From Archangium violaceum (GTDB taxonomy: Bacteria; Myxococcota; Myxococcia; Myxococcales; Myxococcaceae), in contig NZ_CP069338.1 of assembly GCF_016859125.1 (NCBI RefSeq), positions 2,356,001 through 2,420,000 on the forward strand: DNA of 64,000 bases, read 5' to 3'. The notes under the pieces are model-generated. The model did not search any database. It was given only the letters and a program-made list of their open reading frames with translations, and had not been told where the DNA came from. How positions within the stretch are numbered: the first letter of the stretch is position 1; each line of letters starts with the position of its first letter. The position numbers were made by a program, and so were the translations under genes. Below are positions 58,738-64,000 of this stretch, one piece after another.

Positions 58738-59156
58738 CGAGCCCCGCGTTCCAGTACCAGGTCCAGCACGTGGATACGGACGCCTCCGGCGTCGTCCACT
58801 TCTCCCGCTATGCCGCGCTGATGGAGACCGCGGCGCTCGAGGAGCTGGAGCGCCGTGGGGCGGGCCTGGAGGCCCTGCTGGCGGCGGGGATCGACATGCG
58901 GGTGCGCGAGCTGCGCATCCAGTATCTCGCCCCCGCGCAATTCAGGAACGTGCTGCGGTTGGAGGCACGCGTCGAGCAGGTCGGGGTGGCCCGCATCCGG
59001 ATGGCGGTGCAGGTGTTCCACCAGCCGTCGCCCGAGAGAGAGCGCATCCCGTTGACCACCGGCACCCTGGAGCTGGTGACGGTGGACAGGGCGGCGGGCA
59101 CCCCCGTCACCCTGCCGGACTCAATCAAACAAGCCTTGTCGAGGAGCACTCAGTGA
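58734..59156 (+). CDS. 4HBT-family thioesterase
   Basis: 140 residues, hotdog fold with the catalytic Asp motif HVDTDASGVVHFSRY, as in 4-hydroxybenzoyl-CoA and YbgC-type thioesterases. It would release the acyl chain from ACP or CoA. ATGA overlap with the aminotransferase stop and GTGA overlap with the next start. Confidence 0.9.
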   Translation: MTSPAFQYQVQHVDTDASGVVHFSRYAALMETAALEELERRGAGLEALLAAGIDMRVRELRIQYLAPAQFRNVLRLEARVEQVGVARIRMAVQVFHQPSPERERIPLTTGTLELVTVDRAAGTPVTLPDSIKQALSRSTQ

Positions 59157-59641
59157 ACACGGTGAACACGGAACGTCAACCGAAGCCCATTGGCTTCACG
59201 GCACTCAAGGGGTGGCTGCGGCACCGCCACCCGATGATCTACCTCGACCGCATCGTCGACCACGAGCCGGGCAAGTTCCTCACCGCGCTGATGTCGGTGT
59301 CCGGGAGCATGGACTGCATCGTGGGACACTTCCCCGAGCGCGCCATCTTCCCGGGCAGCCACCTCATCCAGGCCTACGCCCAGGCGGGCATCATCCTCTA
59401 CCAGATGTGCACGTCGCCGCTGAGGGAGGACGAGCTGACCGTCATCGGCTCGGTCGAGTCGCGCTTCCTCAAGCCCGTGGTGCCCGGTGACCAGGTCATC
59501 TTCCACGTCACCGCGGAGCGGCTGATCAACAACCTGTTCCACTTCGCGGGCAAGGCCACGGTGGACGGTGTCCGGGTGGCCGCGTTCCGGGCCAGCCTGG
59601 TGCGCACCCCGGTGTCCAACATGGGGAATCCGCTGTGGTGA
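59153..59641 (+). CDS. FabZ-like hotdog protein lacking the catalytic Glu
   Basis: 162 residues from GTG 59153 (GAGGAG at 6 nt), overlapping the thioesterase stop. Hotdog fold with HRHPMIYLDRIVDHEPG and GHFPERAIFPGSHLIQAYAQ. FabZ uses His and Glu 14 residues apart: His59 is present but the Glu position is Gln73. So it is probably not a standard 3-hydroxyacyl-ACP dehydratase. It could bind, isomerise or gate acyl-ACP; related variants occur in aryl-polyene-type operons. Confidence 0.85.
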   Translation: MNTVNTERQPKPIGFTALKGWLRHRHPMIYLDRIVDHEPGKFLTALMSVSGSMDCIVGHFPERAIFPGSHLIQAYAQAGIILYQMCTSPLREDELTVIGSVESRFLKPVVPGDQVIFHVTAERLINNLFHFAGKATVDGVRVAAFRASLVRTPVSNMGNPLW

Positions 59642-60777
59642 GCGCCTCCAGCTCCACGCCAGTCGCCATCACCGGCATGGCCTGGACGACTTCCCTGGGC
59701 GACGACCTGGAGGGCGTCTGGCGTCGGATGCTGGCGGGCGAAATGGGCTTCGTCGAGATGCCCAGCGAACACCGGGTGCGCAACCTCCGGGTGGCCGCCG
59801 TGCCCACGTCGGGCACGTCCGCCACCCGGGCGCACCAGCGGCTGCGGTACCTGGCCAGCCAGACGCTGCGCCGGGCCCTGCGTCAGGGAGGCCTGGAGGC
59901 CAGCAGTCCCGGGCTCCGGCTGGTGCTGGGCACCAGCCTGGGCGCCTACCTGGACGAAGCCGAGGAGCGGACCGCGCCGCTGGATGCCTGGGCCCAGGAC
60001 GTGGCCCGGGAGCTGGGCGCCAGCGAGCCCGCCCTCTGTCTGTCCACCGCCTGCTCCTCCGGCGCGGACGCCCTGTTGGTCGGGGCCGAGCTCATCCGCG
60101 CGGGCCTGGCGGAGGTCTGCGTCTGCGGCGGCGTGGATGTCATCACCGAAAGCAAGCGCCTGGCCCACTCGGCCCTCACCACCATGTCACCGGGGCTGAT
60201 CCGCCCCTTCGATCAGCGGCATGACGGCATGCTCCTGGGCGAGGGCGCGGGCGTGCTGGTGCTGGAGTCCCCCGCCCACGCGGCCCGCAGGGGCGCGCCG
60301 GTGCTGGCGCTGCTGCGGGGGGTGGGCTCGGCCAACGACGCGGCGAGCATGACGTCGCCGGATGCCGAGGCCCTCGGCGCCCGGCTCGCCATCGAGCGCT
60401 CGCTCGCGGACGCGGGCGTGGCTCCGGCCGAGGTGGGGCTCATCAACGCGCACGGAACCGCCACGCCGGTCAACGATCGTGTGGAGGGTGAGACCTTCCA
60501 GGCGATCTTCCGCGGCAACGCCCCCATCGTCTTCGCCACCAAGAGCAACTTCGGTCACAGCCTGGGGGCCACCGGGGCCATCGAGGCCATCGCCGTGGTG
60601 CTGGCGCTGCGCGACGGGCGGGTTCCTCCCATCGCCGGCCTGGAGCAGCCCCTGCCCGGCTTCCCCTTCCCGCTTCCGGTGGGCAGACCCCAACCCCATC
60701 AGGCACGCCTGGGCCTGAGTCTGACGTTGGGCTTCGGCGGCTTCGACACCTCTCTCGTCATCCAGGCGCCGGAATGA
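59635..60777 (+). CDS. Beta-ketoacyl-ACP synthase (KAS I/II type)
   Basis: 380 residues from GTG 59635 (GTG 59638 also possible), overlapping the previous stop. Full Cys-His-His set: Cys140 ([11 protein letters not shown]), His273 ([11 protein letters not shown]), His308 ([13 protein letters not shown]). It condenses malonyl-ACP with an acyl primer. A truncated KS-like partner follows with a 4-nt overlap, reminiscent of KS/chain-length-factor pairs. Confidence 0.93.
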   Translation: MVSASSSTPVAITGMAWTTSLGDDLEGVWRRMLAGEMGFVEMPSEHRVRNLRVAAVPTSGTSATRAHQRLRYLASQTLRRALRQGGLEASSPGLRLVLGTSLGAYLDEAEERTAPLDAWAQDVARELGASEPALCLSTACSSGADALLVGAELIRAGLAEVCVCGGVDVITESKRLAHSALTTMSPGLIRPFDQRHDGMLLGEGAGVLVLESPAHAARRGAPVLALLRGVGSANDAASMTSPDAEALGARLAIERSLADAGVAPAEVGLINAHGTATPVNDRVEGETFQAIFRGNAPIVFATKSNFGHSLGATGAIEAIAVVLALRDGRVPPIAGLEQPLPGFPFPLPVGRPQPHQARLGLSLTLGFGGFDTSLVIQAPE

Positions 60778-61343
60778 ACATGAATCCAGACATCCTCACC
60801 GTGGGCGGCCGGGGCCAGGCGTCCGGGGGCGAGGTGGGCCCGCGGCTGGCGCAGGTGCGCCGCGCCGTGCGCTACGCCGACCCCTCGTCCTGGGCCATGG
60901 CCAACGCCGTGGACGCGGCGCTCACCGCTTCCCCCCGCCCGCTGGACACCAACCGGGTGGCCCTGGTGAACCTGGGGCTGCAGGGCCCTTCCGAGGCCAT
61001 GGCGCAGGTGGCCGGGTCCGTGTGGGAAGGCTCTGTGTCCCCCGTGCGATTCCCCGCCGCCTCTCCCAGCGCGGCGGTCGCGCTGAGCTGCATCGCCTGG
61101 GGGATTCGAGGCCCCACCTTGTCGTTGCTCCAGCCCCTGCGACAGGGCCTGCCCGTGGCACTCGCTCTCGCCCGGGGCTGGTTGGGTCGCGGACAGGTGG
61201 AGGGGGTGCTCCTGGCTTCCTTCCACCTGCCGGCGGGTGGTGCCCCCCCGCGCGCGGCCTGCGTGTTGCTGACTCCTTCTCCCGAGGGAGAGCCCGCCAA
61301 TGTCGAGCAACTCCTCGGTTTCTTCTCCACCTCCCTGGGGTAA
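60774..61343 (+). CDS. Half-length ketosynthase-like protein (Ketoacyl-synt_2-like)
   Basis: 189 residues. Resembles the N-terminal half of a ketosynthase ([54 protein letters not shown]), with Ser/Pro in place of the active-site Cys context and no C-terminal half. Similar short proteins occur in aryl-polyene-like operons. Likely structural or a chain-length partner of the KS. A downstream ATG 61349 follows in 5 nt. Confidence 0.7.
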   Translation: MNMNPDILTVGGRGQASGGEVGPRLAQVRRAVRYADPSSWAMANAVDAALTASPRPLDTNRVALVNLGLQGPSEAMAQVAGSVWEGSVSPVRFPAASPSAAVALSCIAWGIRGPTLSLLQPLRQGLPVALALARGWLGRGQVEGVLLASFHLPAGGAPPRAACVLLTPSPEGEPANVEQLLGFFSTSLG

Positions 61344-61348
61344 CTGAC

Positions 61349-62776
61349 ATGCGCTTTCCCTTTCAGCTCTCGGGACCGGCCTCGGGGCTCTCCCCGGCTC
61401 TCATCGATTCCTTCCTGAACGAACGCATCACCGATGCCACCACCGGTGGCGCGGCCTCCCAGCAGCCGTGGCGGCTCGACGCCCTCGCGGAGGGGTGGCG
61501 TCGGTTGGGCCTGCGCTCCGGGGACCTGGTGTTCGTGGCCATGCCCAACGGGCCCTCGCTGCTGGCGCACTTCTTCGGAGTGCTGGCGGCCGGCGGCGTT
61601 CCCGCCCTGGTGGCGCCCGCCACGCCCGTGGCGCGGCTGAAGGTGCTGTTCGAGACCTTCTCGGCGCGCGGGCTGGTGACGCCCCGGCTGCCCGAGCTCG
61701 ATATGGCGGGGCTGGAGCGCTCCTCCCTGTTGGGCAGCGAGACGGCGCTGCTGCCTCCGAGCCAGCCCCCACCGCTCAAACCGGGCGAGGTGGTCATGCT
61801 CACCTCGGGGACCTCGGGCTTCGCCAGCGGCTGTGTCTTCGACCTGGAGGCGCTGATGCGCAACGCCTTCAAGCACACGGGAGCGGTGGGACAGCGGGAG
61901 GAGGACTCGGTCCTGGTCAACCTGCCGCTGTACTACTCGTACGCCCTGGTGGCCCAGGCCTTCGCCACGCTGCTGAGTGGCGGGCGGCTGGTCATCAGCG
62001 GGCCTCCCTTCAATCCAGAGAGCTACCTGCGGCTGGTCCATGAGCACCACATCACCGTCTCCTCGGTGACCCCGCTGCTGGTGCGCTCGCTCCTCGCCCA
62101 GGAGCACCTGCCCGAGAGGCTGCGCGTCCTCACCGTTGGAGGCGATGCCCTGGCCGCCCCGCAGGTCGAGCGGCTGTTGAAGCTGCGGCCCGGTGGCGAG
62201 CTGTACCTCACCTACGGGCTGTCCGAGGCGGGGCCGCGCGTGGCCACCCTGGCGGCCCACCTCGAGCCGCCCCACCGTTACACCTCCGTGGGGCGTCCCC
62301 TCCCCGGCACGCGCGTGGAGTTGGAGGGCCAGCGGATACCGGGTCAGGGAGAGCTGCTGGTCTCCTCGGACACGCTGATGAAGCGGCGCATTGGCTTCGT
62401 TGAGGGGCGCAAGGCGCATGAGTGGCGTGCTCCCGGCCTGCTCGCCACGGGTGACATCTTCGAGATCGACCCCCAGGGCTACCTCTCCTTCATCGGCCGG
62501 CTGTCGGACTTCGTCGTCAAGGGCGGAGAGAAGATCAGCCTGGCCTCCGTGCGGCGGCTGGCCACGTCGTTGCCAGGGGTGGTGTCGGCCCGCACCGAGG
62601 TCATCGTCGATCGGGTGGAGACGAACTACGACCTGCACCTGGTGGTCACCAGTCCCGAGCTGACCTCCGAGTCCGTCCGGCGCCACCTCCAGGGTCAGCT
62701 CCGGCGCACGGAGACGCCCCGCACCATCTACCTCATGAGCACCAACGACAGTCGAGCCCAGCTCGGGCACAAGTGA
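61349..62776 (+). CDS. Adenylate-forming acyl-CoA/ACP ligase (AMP-binding)
   Basis: 475 residues. Core motifs: MLTSGTSGFASG (P-loop-like A3), YLTYGLSEAG (A5), LATGDIFEIDPQGYLSFIGR (A7/A8), VKGGEKIS. The A10 catalytic Lys appears to be the very last residue (SRAQLGHK-stop). It activates a carboxylic acid as acyl-AMP and loads CoA or the ACP, probably the starter unit. Substrate unknown. Confidence 0.88.
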   Translation: MRFPFQLSGPASGLSPALIDSFLNERITDATTGGAASQQPWRLDALAEGWRRLGLRSGDLVFVAMPNGPSLLAHFFGVLAAGGVPALVAPATPVARLKVLFETFSARGLVTPRLPELDMAGLERSSLLGSETALLPPSQPPPLKPGEVVMLTSGTSGFASGCVFDLEALMRNAFKHTGAVGQREEDSVLVNLPLYYSYALVAQAFATLLSGGRLVISGPPFNPESYLRLVHEHHITVSSVTPLLVRSLLAQEHLPERLRVLTVGGDALAAPQVERLLKLRPGGELYLTYGLSEAGPRVATLAAHLEPPHRYTSVGRPLPGTRVELEGQRIPGQGELLVSSDTLMKRRIGFVEGRKAHEWRAPGLLATGDIFEIDPQGYLSFIGRLSDFVVKGGEKISLASVRRLATSLPGVVSARTEVIVDRVETNYDLHLVVTSPELTSESVRRHLQGQLRRTETPRTIYLMSTNDSRAQLGHK

Positions 62777-62807
62777 GCGGCCGGGCCGCCAGGGAGCAGA
62801 AAAGACC

Positions 62808-63836
62808 ATGAAGGCCGTGGCGATCCAACAGCATGGAGGGCCGGAGGTGTTGCAGGTGGTGGAGCTGCCCGAGCCCGCCCCGCGGGCGCAGGATGTGCTC
62901 GTGCGGGTGAAGGCAGTCGCGCTCAACCATCTGGACATCTGGCTGCGACGCGGGGGCTCGGGGCTGCGGCCGAGCCTCCCTCACGTCCCGGGCAGCAACG
63001 TGGCCGGAGTGGTGGCGAGCGTGGGCGCCGAGGTCAAGGATCTGGCGCCGGGGACGGAGGTGCTCGTCAACCCCGGGCTCTCGTGCGGACACTGCGAGGC
63101 GTGCCTGGCGGGTGACGATCCGGCGTGCCGCGGTTTCCAGCTGGTGGGTGAGCACCTGCCTGGGGGCTATGCCGAGTACGTGGCCGTGCCCCGGCGCAAC
63201 GTGGTTCCCAAACCCGCCCGGCTCTCCTTCCCCGAGGCCGCCTGCCTGCCCCTGTCCTTCCTCACCGCGTGGACCATGCTCGTGCGGCGCGCGCAGGTGA
63301 AGCCGGGCGAGTGGGTGCTGGTCCAGGCGGCCGGTTCCGGGGTGGGCAGCGCGGCGGTGCAGATCTGCAAGCTGCTGGGTGCCACGGTGATCGCCACCGC
63401 CTCCAGCGCCGAGAAGCTGGCCCGGCTCCAGGAGCTCGGGGTCGACCACCTCATCAACTACGCCGAGCAGGACTTCGTCACGGAGGTCCGGCGCCTCACA
63501 CGCCGACGCATGGTGGACGTGGTCGTCGAGCATACCGGCGCGGCCACCTTCGAGAAGAGCGTGGCGTGCCTGGCGGGTGGGGGGCGGATGGTGCTCTGCG
63601 GGGCCACCACGGGGGCCGAGGTGAAGCTGGATCTGCGGGTGCTCTTCTCCAAGCGCCTCTCCGTGCTGGGCTCCACGCTGGGCTCCAAGGGGGACCTGCT
63701 GCACCTGCTCCGGCTGGTGGAGCAGGGCAGGCTGCGGCCGGTGCTGGATCGCACCCTGCCGCTGGAGGAAGCCGCCCAGGCCCACCAGCTGATGGAGCAG
63801 CGGGCCCAATTCGGACACATCGTCCTCACTCCGTGA
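62808..63836 (+). CDS. Zinc-type MDR alcohol dehydrogenase / quinone oxidoreductase
   Basis: 342 residues. MDR layout: GroES-like N-domain with LPHVPGSNVAGVV, structural-zinc Cys cluster CGHCEACLAGDDPAC, Rossmann motif AAGSGVGSAAVQICKLLGA. Catalytic zinc ligands are not clear, so it may be an enoyl- or quinone-type reductase. 31 nt after the ligase gene and likely in the same operon, perhaps reducing an intermediate. Confidence 0.88.
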   Translation: MKAVAIQQHGGPEVLQVVELPEPAPRAQDVLVRVKAVALNHLDIWLRRGGSGLRPSLPHVPGSNVAGVVASVGAEVKDLAPGTEVLVNPGLSCGHCEACLAGDDPACRGFQLVGEHLPGGYAEYVAVPRRNVVPKPARLSFPEAACLPLSFLTAWTMLVRRAQVKPGEWVLVQAAGSGVGSAAVQICKLLGATVIATASSAEKLARLQELGVDHLINYAEQDFVTEVRRLTRRRMVDVVVEHTGAATFEKSVACLAGGGRMVLCGATTGAEVKLDLRVLFSKRLSVLGSTLGSKGDLLHLLRLVEQGRLRPVLDRTLPLEEAAQAHQLMEQRAQFGHIVLTP

Positions 63837-63916
63837 CTCGCGGAGAACAACCTGGAGGCGCTGGTGCTGCGCCGGGACTCGCACGACGGCGGCGGGTGGG
63901 CTAGTCCAGTGTTCGC

Positions 63917-64000
63917 ATGAGACGAACCGCGGGCATCCTTCTCATCCTGTTGTCGGGCGCTTCCTTCGGAGCGCTGGGCATCTTCGGGCGCGTGGCGTAC
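63917..64000 (+). CDS. DMT/EamA-family transporter, N-terminal fragment (runs off window)
   Basis: 28 codons only: MRRTAGILLILLSGASFGAL then GIFGRVAY, the first membrane helix typical of EamA transporters (SGASFGALGIFGR). Truncated by the window end. Confidence 0.6.
   Translation, partial: MRRTAGILLILLSGASFGALGIFGRVAY

Overview
The window is high-GC DNA from a myxobacterium, most likely of the Cystobacter/Archangium/Stigmatella/Myxococcus group (inference). Evidence: giant Ser/Thr-kinase/AAA/TPR/GAF/histidine-kinase hybrids, a kinase-TPR protein, FHA-type sigma-54 activators, many lipoproteins, OmpA/thrombospondin-3, DUF4215 and Kelch surface proteins with MYXO-CTERM-like tails, and acyl-ACP chemistry. 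No rRNA, tRNA, CRISPR array, intact insertion sequence or phage gene was seen.

Layout. 1-12.3 kb: MocR regulator; cytochrome P450 coupled to a 1754-residue hybrid kinase; an aldehyde dehydrogenase / ThDP enzyme pair with a divergent LysR regulator and a LysR-type palindrome between them. 12.3-23.3 kb: an apparent local sigma-54 regulon. An FHA-domain activator (20623-22284) lies among three transcription units (OmpA/TSP3 plus DUF4215 lipoprotein; a small beta-rich protein; a lipoprotein). Each has a GG-N10-GC sigma-54 promoter preceded, 60-120 bp upstream, by tandem TGACRCGTCA-like repeats at about 11-bp period. 23.5-27.1 kb: two universal stress proteins, a P-type ATPase gene gutted by a large internal deletion, and a sensor kinase.

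27.2-34.2 kb: a 5'-nucleotidase lipoprotein and then a compact four-gene set: PP2C phosphatase, YegI/TerY-type kinase, nicotinamidase-like cysteine hydrolase and vWA protein. It resembles the TerY-P (YegI/YegK/YegL) phosphorylation triad linked to stress and antiphage defence, with an extra NAD-salvage-type enzyme. The two promoters of this set carry the same roughly 50-bp module: a TTGACT -35 element and four alternating GTGT/ACAC half-sites exactly 11 bp apart. This is my leading candidate for an undescribed system.

34.3-56 kb: a second giant hybrid kinase (paralogue of the first), surface lipoproteins, a Kelch-repeat protein, and small divergent or coupled regulator-enzyme units (AraC/methyltransferase, dehalogenase-like hydrolase, TetR/FAD monooxygenase, LysR/GST, TetR/metallo-hydrolase/NAD-binding protein), a MEDS-domain histidine kinase and some gene relics. 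56.4-64 kb: a YbaK-type editing protein, then a tightly overlapping operon of ACP, class III aminotransferase, thioesterase, FabZ-like protein lacking its catalytic Glu, ketosynthase, half-length ketosynthase-like protein and adenylate-forming ligase, followed by an MDR oxidoreductase. It looks like a small biosynthetic cluster for an aminated acyl/polyketide product. The window ends in a DMT transporter gene.
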